Assembly: GCF_000340885.1 (NCBI RefSeq)
Contig: NC_020291.1
Span: 991,001-1,055,000, forward strand
Origin: Clostridium saccharoperbutylacetonicum N1-4(HMT)
GTDB lineage: Bacteria; Bacillota; Clostridia; Clostridiales; Clostridiaceae
Reading direction: 5' to 3'
Length of the DNA: 64,000 nucleotides
Both the position numbers and the translations under genes were made by a program. The notes beneath the pieces were generated by a model that saw only the letters and a program-made list of their open reading frames with translations, made no database searches and was not told where the DNA came from. Positions 35,434 through 44,246 of this stretch are shown here, piece by piece. Each line of letters begins with the position of its first letter. Position 1 is the stretch's first letter.

Positions 35434-36836
35434 TGGGAGAAAACCAAACAAAAAAAATAAAGATAAGCAATGGAACGACTGAATTAAAAAAAATGGCTAA
35501 TAGAGAAATAAAGAAAACATCAGATGGAAAAAGGTTTGTTGCTTTTGCAACCTTAGGCTGCAGAGTAAATCATTATGAAACTGAAGCTATGGCTGAAAAG
35601 TTTATTCAAGAAGGTTATGAAGTCACTGATTTTGAAAATTTTGCTGATGTTTATGTTATAAATACATGTTCAGTTACAAATATGAGTGATAAGAAGTCGA
35701 GACAAATCATAAGCAGAGCTAGAAGAAGAAATCAAGAAGCCATAATTGCAGCAGTTGGATGCTACTCACAAGTTGCACCAGAAGAAGTTGCAAAAATTGA
35801 AGGTGTAGATGTTGTCCTTGGAACTAGAAATAAGGGTGATATAGTTTATTATATAAATAAGGCTAAGGATGAGCAAAAATCACAATTAATGGTTGGAGAA
35901 GTGCTTAAAAATAAGCAATTTGAAGAATTAAATATAGAAGAATACCAAGACAAAACTAGAGCATTTTTAAAAATACAAGATGGCTGTAATAGATTTTGTG
36001 CTTATTGCGTAATACCATATACAAGAGGAGCAACATGTTCAAAAGATCCAGAAAAGGTATTGAACGAAATTAAAAATTTGAGTCAACATGGCTTTAAAGA
36101 AATCATATTATCTGGTATACATACAGCATCCTATGGTGTTGATTTAGATGGGAACATAACTCTAATAACCTTGTTAGAAGAAATTGAAAAATTAGAAGGT
36201 ATAGAAAGAGTGAGGATAGGCTCTATAGAACCAAGTTTCTTTACAGATGAAGTTATAGGAAAAATAAAGGATATGAAAAAATTATGTCCTCAATTTCATT
36301 TATCACTTCAAAGTGGATGTGATGCCACTTTGAAAAGAATGAATAGAAGATATACTGCTAAAGAATATGAAGATGCTGTCAATAAAATAAGAGAAAATTT
36401 AAAAGATGCTTCAATTACTACAGATGTTATTGTAGGATTCCCTGGAGAAACAGATGAAGAATTTAATGAAACATATGAATTTTTAAAAAGATTAAAATTA
36501 ACTAAAACCCATATATTTAAATTTAGTCCAAGAAAAGGTACAAAGGCAGCAGATATGACTAATCAAATAGATGGAACAGTTAAAGATAAAAGAAGTAAGA
36601 CATTAATTGAATTAAATGATAAAAATGAAGGAGATTTCAGTAAATCATTGATTGGAAGAGAATTAGATGTCTTATTGGAGCAAGAAGTTACTAATAAAAA
36701 AGATGTATTCGAAGGATATACAAGAAATTATGTAAAAGTAGAGATTCCTAATGTTGACGCAAATATGATAGGAAAAATAATTACTTGTAAAATAGAGGAA
36801 GCTAATGGCGAATATGTTGTTGGAAAATTAATTTAA
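35433..36836 (+). CDS. mtaB: tRNA (N6-threonylcarbamoyladenosine(37)-C2)-methylthiotransferase MtaB
   Basis: MtaB (467 residues) turns t6A37 of tRNA into ms2t6A. It has the N-terminal UPF0004 domain with three cluster cysteines (TLGCRVN, NTCSVTN, VGCYSQ), the radical SAM motif CNRFCAYCVIP, and a C-terminal TRAM-like domain. About 33 residues precede the usual start (KRFVAFATLGCRVN); AGGAGG before ATG 35433 still supports this start. The gene overlaps rsmE by one base. Confidence 0.94.
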   Translation: MGENQTKKIKISNGTTELKKMANREIKKTSDGKRFVAFATLGCRVNHYETEAMAEKFIQEGYEVTDFENFADVYVINTCSVTNMSDKKSRQIISRARRRNQEAIIAAVGCYSQVAPEEVAKIEGVDVVLGTRNKGDIVYYINKAKDEQKSQLMVGEVLKNKQFEELNIEEYQDKTRAFLKIQDGCNRFCAYCVIPYTRGATCSKDPEKVLNEIKNLSQHGFKEIILSGIHTASYGVDLDGNITLITLLEEIEKLEGIERVRIGSIEPSFFTDEVIGKIKDMKKLCPQFHLSLQSGCDATLKRMNRRYTAKEYEDAVNKIRENLKDASITTDVIVGFPGETDEEFNETYEFLKRLKLTKTHIFKFSPRKGTKAADMTNQIDGTVKDKRSKTLIELNDKNEGDFSKSLIGRELDVLLEQEVTNKKDVFEGYTRNYVKVEIPNVDANMIGKIITCKIEEANGEYVVGKLI

Positions 36837-36871
36837 ATTTGATATAATACAAATTAAGGAAAAGAGAATAA

Positions 36872-36934
36872 GGAAACTCGACTCACTTTGTTCGCTGAGT
36901 AAGTTCGAGTTACCAAATGTAAAATTTGGACTCT
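36872..36934 (+). other. Two adjacent stem-loops between mtaB and the HIT gene
   Basis: AACTCGACTCACTT and an imperfect complement AGTAAGTTCGAGTT form one hairpin, followed by CCAAATGTAAAATTTGG as a second tight one. No T-run follows, so these are not clear terminators; they may be attenuating or processing structures, or another dispersed repeat. Confidence 0.5.
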
Positions 36935-36953
36935 CACTTAAGGAGGTGAATTT

Positions 36954-37298
36954 ATGGGTGATTGTATTTTTTGTAAGATAATTAATGGGGAAATTCCAAG
37001 TAAAAAGTTATATGAAGATGATAAAGTATATGCATTCTATGACATAAATCCAGAGGCACCTATTCATTTTTTAGTAATACCAAAGGAACATATTGAAAGT
37101 GCTAATGCATTAAATGAGAATAATGTTAACATCGTTGCGCATATATTTAATGTTATTAATAAACTAGCTAAGGAAACAAAGATAGCAGAAAGCGGTTATA
37201 GAATAGTAAACAACTGTGGCCAAGACGGAGGTCAGACTGTTGAGCATCTTCACTTCCATGTTCTTGGAGGAAGAAGTTTACAGTGGCCACCAGGCTAA
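36954..37298 (+). CDS. HIT-family nucleotide-binding hydrolase
   Basis: This 114-residue HIT protein has the N-terminal zinc-type CIFCKI motif, the fold markers AFYDINPEAPIHFLVIPK, and the catalytic triad EHLHFHVLGG. HIT proteins of this class hydrolyse adenosine phosphoramidates or similar nucleotide conjugates; the substrate here is unknown. A strong AAGGAGGTGA precedes the ATG. It lies between mtaB and rpsU. Confidence 0.94.
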   Translation: MGDCIFCKIINGEIPSKKLYEDDKVYAFYDINPEAPIHFLVIPKEHIESANALNENNVNIVAHIFNVINKLAKETKIAESGYRIVNNCGQDGGQTVEHLHFHVLGGRSLQWPPG

Positions 37299-37338
37299 TA
37301 TTTTGTCGATAAATGAATTGAGATTTTTTCTTAATTTC

Positions 37339-37368
37339 TTGACATTGTTTATTTAAATATTGTATAAT
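37339..37368 (+). promoter_or_regulatory. Sigma-A promoter of rpsU-yqeY
   Basis: A perfect TTGACA (37339-37344) and a perfect TATAAT (37363-37368) are 18 bases apart, 63 bases before rpsU. It is among the best promoter matches in the window. Confidence 0.88.
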
Positions 37369-37430
37369 ATAGCATGTGTTATTAAGCCCATAGCTGAGTT
37401 AATTTAAGCTAGCGGAGGGAGGGATATTAA

Positions 37431-37607
37431 ATGTCAGAAATTAAAGTTGGAGAAAACGAAACACTTGAAAGTGCGTTAAGAAGATTTAAGAGAAAATGTG
37501 CTAGAGCTGGGGTTCTTTCTGAAGTTAGGAAGAGAGAACATTATGAAAAGCCAAGCGTTAAGAAAAAGAAAAAATCAGAAGCTGCTAGAAAGAGAAAGTT
37601 TAAGTAG
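37431..37607 (+). CDS. rpsU: 30S ribosomal protein S21
   Basis: This 58-residue basic protein ([20 protein letters not shown]..., ending RKRKFK) is S21, a small-subunit protein near the anti-Shine-Dalgarno region. The lysine-rich C terminus [16 protein letters not shown] is characteristic. GGAGGGAGGG lies about eight bases before the ATG. It is followed by yqeY 30 bases later, as in B. subtilis. Confidence 0.98.
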   Translation: MSEIKVGENETLESALRRFKRKCARAGVLSEVRKREHYEKPSVKKKKKSEAARKRKFK

Positions 37608-37637
37608 TAAAGGTTTCTTCTGAAAGAAGGTAATGAA

Positions 37638-38090
37638 ATGCCAACAATTAAAGATAGATTACAAGATGATTGGAAAGCTGCTTTAAAGGCAAAAGATAAA
37701 TTCAAAGCTAACGTAATTAGTACTGCTAAATCTGCTGTATTATTAGTTGAAAAAACTGATAATAGAAAGCTTGAAGATGATGAAGTTATTAGTATATTAG
37801 CTAAAGAAGTCAAGCAAAGACGAGAATCTATGGTTGAGTTCGAAAAAGGAAAAAGGCAAGATTTAGTAGATCAGTGTAAAGCTGAGATAGAAATTTTGTT
37901 AGAATACCTTCCTCAGCAATTAGGTGAAGAAGAGATAAAACAAATAGTAAAAGAGTCAGCTGAAGAAGTGGGTGCAAATAGCATTAAAGATATGGGAAAA
38001 GTTATGGCGGCTGTAAGACCTAAAGTATTAGGGAAAGCTGATGGTAGCCTTGTAAGTCAAATAGTTAAAGAATATTTAAATAATAAATAG
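37638..38090 (+). CDS. yqeY: GatB/YqeY domain protein
   Basis: This 150-residue protein belongs to the YqeY family, which resembles the tRNA-binding tail domain of GatB. It begins with TIKDRLQDDWKAALKAKDK and has EILLEYLPQQLGEEEI and IKDMGKVMAAVRPKVLGKADGSLVSQIV. Its exact function is unknown. It is cotranscribed with rpsU and ends before a strong terminator. Confidence 0.95.
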   Translation: MPTIKDRLQDDWKAALKAKDKFKANVISTAKSAVLLVEKTDNRKLEDDEVISILAKEVKQRRESMVEFEKGKRQDLVDQCKAEIEILLEYLPQQLGEEEIKQIVKESAEEVGANSIKDMGKVMAAVRPKVLGKADGSLVSQIVKEYLNNK

Positions 38091-38120
38091 CGTGAAATTG
38101 ATAGTTTTAGCTATTATTTA

Positions 38121-38162
38121 TGGGACATAGGATTTATATAAATATCCTATGTCCCATTTCAT
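38121..38162 (+). terminator. Terminator after yqeY
   Basis: TGGGACATAGGATTT pairs with ATATCCTATGTCCCA around a 6-base loop, followed by TTTCATTTT. It closes rpsU-yqeY. Confidence 0.85.
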
Positions 38163-38265
38163 TTTCAAATATTAATTAAACATGATAACATTATTGTTTA
38201 ATTAAAGAATTAAATTATAAATCCTATCATAAATTACAATGAAGAAGTTTATGTAGGAGGCAAGT

Positions 38266-38547
38266 ATGGAAGAAAAATTTCAAAGAGGAAAAGAAAAAAT
38301 ACTTAATAAATTAGATTTACCAAGTGATATCTCACTAGACTTACCGAAGATAATTGTAATAGGTAATAGAGAAATCACAATTGAAAATCATAAAGGCATT
38401 ATTTTTTTTGAAACTAACATGGTTAAAATAAATTCAAGAGTAGGAGCAATAATAATAAGCGGTGAAAATTTTGAGATATTATTTATTGCAGAAACAAGTA
38501 TTACTATAAGTGGCTTGTTTAAGGGGATTTCATATGAGAAGGAATAA
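38266..38547 (+). CDS. yqfC: Sporulation protein YqfC
   Basis: This 93-residue protein contains the YabP/YqfC domain (DLPKIIVIGNREITIENHKGI). Together with YqfD it is needed for normal sporulation, a sigma-E-dependent role in Bacillus. AGGAGGCAAGT precedes the ATG. Its end overlaps the start of yqfD by 14 bases. Confidence 0.94.
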   Translation: MEEKFQRGKEKILNKLDLPSDISLDLPKIIVIGNREITIENHKGIIFFETNMVKINSRVGAIIISGENFEILFIAETSITISGLFKGISYEKE

Positions 38548-39664
38548 TTTGAAATCCAAACAAATAACCATAGAAGTTAGTGCTTTAAAACCAGAAAGAA
38601 TATTAAATGTACTTTGGAATAATAGTATTTATACTAGTAATATAGTTAAAATAGATTTATTAACAATTAGATTTAACATTAATTTTAATGAGTATAAAGA
38701 AGCAGAATCTTTAATTAAAAAGAATAATGGAAAAGTACGAATAGTTAAAGTTAGCGATATGATAATTATATTTATGAAGTTGAAGAAGAAATTTTCACTA
38801 GTCATTGGGGCGGTAATGTTCTTCGGCGTTATATATATATTGTCAAATTATATATGGGCTATAGACATAGAGACTCAAAGAAATTTAAGTCCTTTTGAAA
38901 TTAGACAGCAATTATTTTCAATTGGAATAAAACCAGGACTAAGTAAATCACAGATAAATGTATATGATATAGAAAAAAAGATGGAAAATATAAATGATCA
39001 AATATTATGGATTAGAACGAGGGTAGAAGGATCTACGCTGAAAATAATTATAAAAGAAAAAGTAAATCCTCCATTAACAGAAAAAACATTATATAATCAA
39101 GTTATAGCTAAAATGGATGGTGAAGTCAAAAGAGTATACTCAAGTTCTGGAAATGCAATAGTTGCTCCTGGAGATATAGTTAAAAAAGGTGATGAATTGA
39201 TATTACCAATTCAAGGAAGAGAAGGGTTTGAGAGAGAAGTCAAGCCAAGTGGAACAGTTATAGCAAATACTTTTTATGAAAAATTTATGGAAGTTCAAGT
39301 GAGTGGGGAAAAACTTCAACGAACAGGCAAAAAGAATAGTGATATTTATTTAAGCTTTTGGGGCAAAAAAATTTACTTGAAAAAAGCTATAAATAGATTT
39401 GATAATTATGATAAAATAGAAGAAAAGAACGGATTTTTTAACCAAATAATATATTTTCAGAAAAAAGGTAGAAATATAAGTTTGGATAAAGATGCTACAG
39501 TTAAGGAATCAGCTGAAAAATTAGAAGGTTCATTAAGAAAAACGCTTAGTAATGATTCTAAAATTATTGATAGAAAAATTACAGTGGAAGATATTTCTGA
39601 TGGAAAGATATTAATTAAAGTTATTTTTACCGTAGAACAAGACATTGCAAAAAACGTACAATAA
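38534..39664 (+). CDS. yqfD: Sporulation protein YqfD
   Basis: This 376-residue protein has an N-terminal cytoplasmic part, one transmembrane helix at about residues 88-108, and an extracytoplasmic region with POTRA/FtsQ-like repeats (IDIETQRNLSPFEIRQQL, RTRVEGSTLKIIIKEK). YqfD, like SpoIV-class proteins, is required for spore formation. ATG 38534 follows AAGGGGAT; a frame from 38510 has no ribosome binding site. It overlaps yqfC. Confidence 0.93.
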   Translation: MRRNNLKSKQITIEVSALKPERILNVLWNNSIYTSNIVKIDLLTIRFNINFNEYKEAESLIKKNNGKVRIVKVSDMIIIFMKLKKKFSLVIGAVMFFGVIYILSNYIWAIDIETQRNLSPFEIRQQLFSIGIKPGLSKSQINVYDIEKKMENINDQILWIRTRVEGSTLKIIIKEKVNPPLTEKTLYNQVIAKMDGEVKRVYSSSGNAIVAPGDIVKKGDELILPIQGREGFEREVKPSGTVIANTFYEKFMEVQVSGEKLQRTGKKNSDIYLSFWGKKIYLKKAINRFDNYDKIEEKNGFFNQIIYFQKKGRNISLDKDATVKESAEKLEGSLRKTLSNDSKIIDRKITVEDISDGKILIKVIFTVEQDIAKNVQ

Positions 39665-39722
39665 AAGATTATAATATTTTGATTGGTTAATTGCTTTGAT
39701 TTTAGATGAAAAGGTGAAGAGC

Positions 39723-41816
39723 ATGAAGATGAAAGAAAATGACAGGAAAATGAATAGTAATATGCAAAGAGTTATGTTATTTTTATCTGTGTTTAGTATA
39801 AGTTATTTATTAATTGTTAGTGCAATAGCACCAAAACATTATAACTTTAAAGAAGGTGAGATTGCCAGAGTAGATATAAAGGCTCCAAGAGATATAGTTG
39901 ATCAAAAAGCAACAAAAGATAAAGAGGAGCAGGCAATTGCAAAGGTTGGAAAGCAATACACATTAAAACCTGAAATTAAGAAACAAGCTGAAGATAATAT
40001 TACTGGCATGTTTGATAAGCTTATTGCTTTGAGTAGCATGGTTAATACTGCAGTTATGGATAAAGAAAATGAATTGAAAAAACTAACAGCCTTTCAGTTG
40101 ACAGACGAACAATATAAGTCATTATTAGGAATTAATAAAGATAGTTTGCCAGATTTAGAGATAAAAATGATTAGTATAATTGATGGTGCATATCAAAAAA
40201 ATTTAGAGGAAAATGATGATACTGATTTAAAGGAAGTGAAAAAAACTGCAGCTGCTAAAATAGATGCTTTAGATTTAGATGCTGGAGTAATAGCTGCATT
40301 TAAGCAAATTGTTCAAAATCAAATAAAACCAAATGTTTTTTTTGACCAAGAAAAGACAGATGAAAAGGTACAAGAGGCTCAGAAAAGTGTTTCAAAGGTG
40401 ATAATAAAGCAAAATCAAACAATTGTAAAAGAAGGGGAGCCGGTAACTGAAAATCAATTAGCTATTTTATCTGATTTAGGAATGTTAAACGATGAGAATG
40501 GAACAGCATATTTATACGTTTATTTAGCTCTTGCTGTATTCCTTTTTACTATATTATTTCTTCAATATAACTATCTTAAACTTAATTATGAAAATATATT
40601 TGAGAATACAAAAAAACTGCTTCTAATTAGTGTTATCAATTTAATTTCGTTAATATTCGCTAGAAGCATAGGAAGTATTTCTCCTTTTTTAATTCCTTTT
40701 GCTTGTGCACCTATGATGCTTACCTTACTGCTAAATTATAAAATATCCTTTGTAATTAGTGCATTAAATATAATTATTATAAGTGCGGTAAATGGATTCG
40801 ATGTCCAAATTATAATATTAGGCGTAGTTAGTTCTATATTAGGAGCAACTTTACTAAAGAAGATGCAGCAGAGAAATGATTTATTGTTTTCAACGTTGTA
40901 TATTGCAATTATTAGCGCTGTATTCACATTGTCTACAGGTGTTATTGTATCAAGCAATTTTGGTGATGTATTAATAAAAGCTGGAATTACCTTTTGTGGT
41001 GGACTATTATCAGGTATTTTTGCTTTAGGAATATTACCGTTTTTGGAAGGTGCATTTAATGAAGTTACAACTTTAAAATTATTAGAATTATCAAATCCTA
41101 ATAATCCACTTATGAAAAGAATGTTAATGGAAGCACCAGGAACATATCATCACAGCATGTTAGTTGCAAACCTTGCAGAAATGGCAGCTGATGAAGTAGG
41201 AATTAATTCAGTAGTTGTTAGAATTGCGTCATATTATCATGATGTTGGGAAAATAGAGAGGCCTTACTTTTTTTCAGAAAATCAAATGGGGTTAGGAAAT
41301 CCACATGATAATATACCTCCAAATTTAAGTACTATGATAATAAAATCTCATGTAAAAGATGGATTGGAATTAGCTGAAAAATACAAATTGCCAAAAATAA
41401 TTCAAGATATAATTGCAGAACATCATGGGAAAACATTGGTAAAGTATTTTTATTATACAATGAAAAACAATTGTGAGAATCCAGATGAGATTAAAATGGA
41501 GGATTATATGTATGAAGGACCTATACCAAGCACAAAGGAAGCTGGTATTGTAATGCTATCTGATAGTGTTGAAGCAGCTGTAAGGTCAATTAAGGAACCT
41601 ACTAATGAAAAGATTAGTGAGATGATTAATTGTATTATCGATGATAAATTAAGAACTGGTCAATTAAATAATTGTAATTTAACATTAAAAGATATAGAAA
41701 AAATAAGGATATGTTTTTCGACAGCACTTAATGGGATATATCATCAAAGAATAGAATATCCAAAAGATAAGATTAAGGAATTGAGTACTGAAAATAAAGA
41801 TAAAATTAAGGAGTAA
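39723..41816 (+). CDS. pgpH: Membrane HD-domain c-di-AMP phosphodiesterase PgpH
   Basis: This 697-residue 7TM-HD protein (YqfF/PgpH) hydrolyses cyclic di-AMP, a regulator of potassium transport and cell-wall homeostasis. Order: one N-terminal helix, a long extracytoplasmic domain (about residues 30-260), seven membrane helices, and a cytoplasmic HD domain with HHSMLVANL and YYHDVGKIERP plus HHGKTLVKYFY. ATG 39723 follows AAGGTGAAG; TTG 39696 is less likely. Its link to K+ control is of interest beside the kdp locus, but the two are far apart. Confidence 0.95.
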   Translation: MKMKENDRKMNSNMQRVMLFLSVFSISYLLIVSAIAPKHYNFKEGEIARVDIKAPRDIVDQKATKDKEEQAIAKVGKQYTLKPEIKKQAEDNITGMFDKLIALSSMVNTAVMDKENELKKLTAFQLTDEQYKSLLGINKDSLPDLEIKMISIIDGAYQKNLEENDDTDLKEVKKTAAAKIDALDLDAGVIAAFKQIVQNQIKPNVFFDQEKTDEKVQEAQKSVSKVIIKQNQTIVKEGEPVTENQLAILSDLGMLNDENGTAYLYVYLALAVFLFTILFLQYNYLKLNYENIFENTKKLLLISVINLISLIFARSIGSISPFLIPFACAPMMLTLLLNYKISFVISALNIIIISAVNGFDVQIIILGVVSSILGATLLKKMQQRNDLLFSTLYIAIISAVFTLSTGVIVSSNFGDVLIKAGITFCGGLLSGIFALGILPFLEGAFNEVTTLKLLELSNPNNPLMKRMLMEAPGTYHHSMLVANLAEMAADEVGINSVVVRIASYYHDVGKIERPYFFSENQMGLGNPHDNIPPNLSTMIIKSHVKDGLELAEKYKLPKIIQDIIAEHHGKTLVKYFYYTMKNNCENPDEIKMEDYMYEGPIPSTKEAGIVMLSDSVEAAVRSIKEPTNEKISEMINCIIDDKLRTGQLNNCNLTLKDIEKIRICFSTALNGIYHQRIEYPKDKIKELSTENKDKIKE

Positions 41817-41819
41817 ATC

Positions 41820-42320
41820 ATGATTTATGTAGATAATAGACAAGATATATTAGATGTTAAGGAGGAATTTGTAGGTAAATTAAAAAATGTAATTGAATTT
41901 GCACTTAAAGAAGAACAAGTGAATATACAGTGTGAAGTTTCATTGGTTTTTGTGGATAATTCAGAGATAAAAGAAATTAATAAGGATACAAGAGGAATAG
42001 ATAAGGAAACGGATGTATTATCATTTCCAATGTTAGAGTATGAAAATAAAAAAGTTTTTAAAGAGATGTACTTAAACTATAAATTCTTACCAAGTGATTT
42101 TGATGGAGAGGAACTTGTACTTGGGGATATAGTACTTTCCTTAGAAAAAGCAATGGAACAAAGTAAAGAATATAATCATTCTTATGAAAGAGAAGCGGCT
42201 TATTTAGTAGTGCACTCTGTATTACACTTATTAGGATATGATCATATGGAAGATGAAGATAAGAAAATAATGAGAAACAGAGAAGAAGAAATCTTAAACA
42301 AACTTAATATAACAAGATAA
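41820..42320 (+). CDS. ybeY: Endoribonuclease YbeY
   Basis: YbeY (166 residues) is a zinc endoribonuclease in 16S rRNA maturation and ribosome quality control. The zinc motif [11 protein letters not shown] (HX3HX5H) is intact, with the preceding TDVLSFPM and [16 protein letters not shown] lies before the ATG, three bases past pgpH. It is followed by a heptamer tract and dgkA. Confidence 0.97.
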   Translation: MIYVDNRQDILDVKEEFVGKLKNVIEFALKEEQVNIQCEVSLVFVDNSEIKEINKDTRGIDKETDVLSFPMLEYENKKVFKEMYLNYKFLPSDFDGEELVLGDIVLSLEKAMEQSKEYNHSYEREAAYLVVHSVLHLLGYDHMEDEDKKIMRNREEEILNKLNITR

Positions 42321-42322
42321 TA

Positions 42323-42353
42323 AATAACTGTGAACTGTAAACTGTAAACTGAA
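42323..42353 (+). repeat. ACTGTAA heptamer tract before dgkA
   Basis: AACTGTGAACTGTAAACTG, one further TAAACTG unit, then AACTAAGTGGG lead straight into the ribosome binding site. The unit pattern (ACTGTGA, ACTGTAA, ACTGTAA, ACTGA) matches the last part of the tract before rsmE at 34620-34651. Confidence 0.8.
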
Positions 42354-42371
42354 CTAAGTGGGTGGGGGAAA

Positions 42372-43073
42372 ATGAAAGTAAAAAAAACCTTAGAGAGTTT
42401 TAATAATGCAATAAATGGAATAATAGAAACTGTTAGAACAGAAAGAAATATGAAAATACATCTGATAGTTGCTTTAGTAGTACTAATTGCAAGCTTTTTC
42501 TTTGATATAACAAAAGTTGAATTTCTTATTTTAGCAGTTACAATAGCTATGGTAATAGCAGCTGAGTTAGTAAATACAGCAATAGAAGCAGCCATAGACA
42601 TGACTACAAATTATTATCACCCATTAGCTAAAATAGCTAAGAATGCAGCAGCAGGTGCAGTTCTGATTACAGCTATAAATGCATTATTAGTTGGGTATAT
42701 TATATTTTGGGATAAGTTAACCACATTTTCATTTTCTTTAATAAATAAAGTGAAAAACTCACAGCCATACACAATATTTATTGCTTTGGTAATTGTATGT
42801 ATAGTGACAATAATTGCAAAAGCAATATTTGGTGAAGGAACACCACTTAAAGGAGGAATGCCTAGCGGACATAGTGCTTTAGGTTTTTCTATTGCAACAG
42901 CAATATCATTGATTACAGAAGAACCAATATGCATACTACTTAGCTTTATATTGGCATTTATTACAGCTCAAAGTCGGGTAGATTCAGAAGTTCATAGTAT
43001 TGCTGAGGTAGCAGTTGGAGCAGTTTTTGGAATATTATTAACTTTATTCATTTTTACATTATTTAGACTTTAA
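42372..43073 (+). CDS. Undecaprenol/diacylglycerol kinase fused to a PAP2 phosphatase
   Basis: This 233-residue membrane protein has an N-terminal DgkA domain (residues 1-115; TERNMKIHL, ELVNTAIEAAID with the catalytic glutamate) and a C-terminal PAP2 domain. The PAP2 motifs are MPSGHSA with the catalytic histidine and SRVDSEVHSIAEV. In motif 1 (KX6RP) the arginine is a threonine (KAIFGEGTP), and the final aspartate of motif 3 is glutamate. The fusion joins a lipid kinase and a lipid phosphatase, probably for the undecaprenyl-phosphate cycle. It lies between ybeY and era, where B. subtilis has dgkA. Confidence 0.9.
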   Translation: MKVKKTLESFNNAINGIIETVRTERNMKIHLIVALVVLIASFFFDITKVEFLILAVTIAMVIAAELVNTAIEAAIDMTTNYYHPLAKIAKNAAAGAVLITAINALLVGYIIFWDKLTTFSFSLINKVKNSQPYTIFIALVIVCIVTIIAKAIFGEGTPLKGGMPSGHSALGFSIATAISLITEEPICILLSFILAFITAQSRVDSEVHSIAEVAVGAVFGILLTLFIFTLFRL

Positions 43074-43095
43074 TTTACCAGTTAAGATTAGCACA

Positions 43096-43125
43096 TTGTC
43101 AATTAACTTATAAATAGAGTATACT
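43096..43125 (+). promoter_or_regulatory. Candidate promoter of era
   Basis: TTGTCA (43096-43101) and TATACT (43120-43125) are 18 bases apart, about 64 bases before era. The -10 lies in a short AATAG/CTATT dyad. Confidence 0.6.
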
Positions 43126-43188
43126 ATTTATAAAATAGCATAACGATAGTCAAGTTTCAGGTATGAAACTTATTTTTAGGAGGAAAAG

Positions 43189-44079
43189 ATGTTTAAATCA
43201 GGATTCGTTACAATAGTTGGAAGACCTAATGTAGGAAAATCAACTTTATTAAATTATATAATGGGAGAAAAATTATCTATAGTTTCAAATAAACCACAAA
43301 CAACAAGAAATAATATTCAAACAATATTAACAGGAGAAGACTATCAAATGGTATTTGTTGATACCCCAGGAATTCATAAACCTAAACATAAATTAGGGGA
43401 ATATATGGTGAATTCAGCAAAGGAATCTACAAAAGATGTTGATTTAGTATTGTTCTTAACTAATCCAGATGAGGAAATAGGAAAAGGGGATAAGTTTATC
43501 CTAGAAACTTTAAGAGATAAAAAATGTCCAGTATTCCTAGTGTTAAATAAAGTTGATGAAAGTACACAAGATAGAGTGGCAAAAAGTTTGCAAATGTATG
43601 CAGAAGAATTTAAATTTGCAGAGATAATACCTATTTCTGCAATTAAAGGGAAAAATGTTGATAAATTATTAGAATTAATGAAAAATTCAATGCCAGAAGG
43701 TCCTAAATATTATCCAGATGATATGATAACAGATGTTCAAGAAAAATTTGTTGTATCAGAAATAATTAGAGAGAAAGCTTTAAGGACTCTTAGAGATGAA
43801 GTTCCTCATGGTATAGCTGTAGACATAATTCAAATGAAACAAAATGAAAAGGGTACATATCATATTGAAGTAGATCTAATCTGTGAAAAAGATTCACATA
43901 AAGGTATAATAATAGGTAAGAATGGCCAAACACTTAAAAGAATCGGAGAAACTGCAAGGTATGAACTTGAAAGATTTTTAAGAAGCAAAGTTAATGTAAA
44001 GATATGGGTCAAGGTTAGAAAGGAATGGAGAGATAACCAAAACTTGTTAAAAGAATTAGGCTATAAAGCAAAAAAATAG
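43189..44079 (+). CDS. era: GTPase Era
   Basis: Era (296 residues) is a GTPase that helps 16S rRNA processing and 30S assembly. Motifs: [12 protein letters not shown] (G1), [14 protein letters not shown] (G3), NKVDE (G4), and the C-terminal KH domain with [25 protein letters not shown] precedes the ATG. It is followed by recO, the standard order. Confidence 0.98.
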   Translation: MFKSGFVTIVGRPNVGKSTLLNYIMGEKLSIVSNKPQTTRNNIQTILTGEDYQMVFVDTPGIHKPKHKLGEYMVNSAKESTKDVDLVLFLTNPDEEIGKGDKFILETLRDKKCPVFLVLNKVDESTQDRVAKSLQMYAEEFKFAEIIPISAIKGKNVDKLLELMKNSMPEGPKYYPDDMITDVQEKFVVSEIIREKALRTLRDEVPHGIAVDIIQMKQNEKGTYHIEVDLICEKDSHKGIIIGKNGQTLKRIGETARYELERFLRSKVNVKIWVKVRKEWRDNQNLLKELGYKAKK

Positions 44080-44100
44080 TTATAAGTGAAAAGATAAAGT

Positions 44101-44226
44101 CAGTTATAAGTTAAAGTTGATAAATGATTGACGAATAGGGATAAATTTTAGAAACATTAATAAATATGTAAATTACCAAAGCTGGTTCAAACCAACCCAA
44201 AATCCCTAATTCATAACTCATAACTG
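44101..44226. repeat. Inverted-repeat region between era and recO
   Basis: CAGTTATAAGTT (44101-44112) faces TCATAACTCATAACTG (44211-44226) as imperfect outer arms, and GAATAGGGAT (44133-44142) faces ATCCCTAATTC (44202-44212) as inner arms. A small GGTTCAAACC hairpin sits within. The TAACTCATAACT motif recurs in the core of the repeat element at 984-1300. Confidence 0.55.
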
Positions 44227-44246
44227 ATCGAACTGGGGTGGTTAAT

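Noticed and set aside
31144..42353. ACTGTAA tracts as a CRISPR array
   Set aside because: Units are seven bases without spacers and are dispersed before different genes.
44176..44200. GGTTCAAACC resembling a tRNA T-arm between era and recO
   Set aside because: No acceptor, D or anticodon arm can be built around it; it fits better as a small hairpin in a repeat region.
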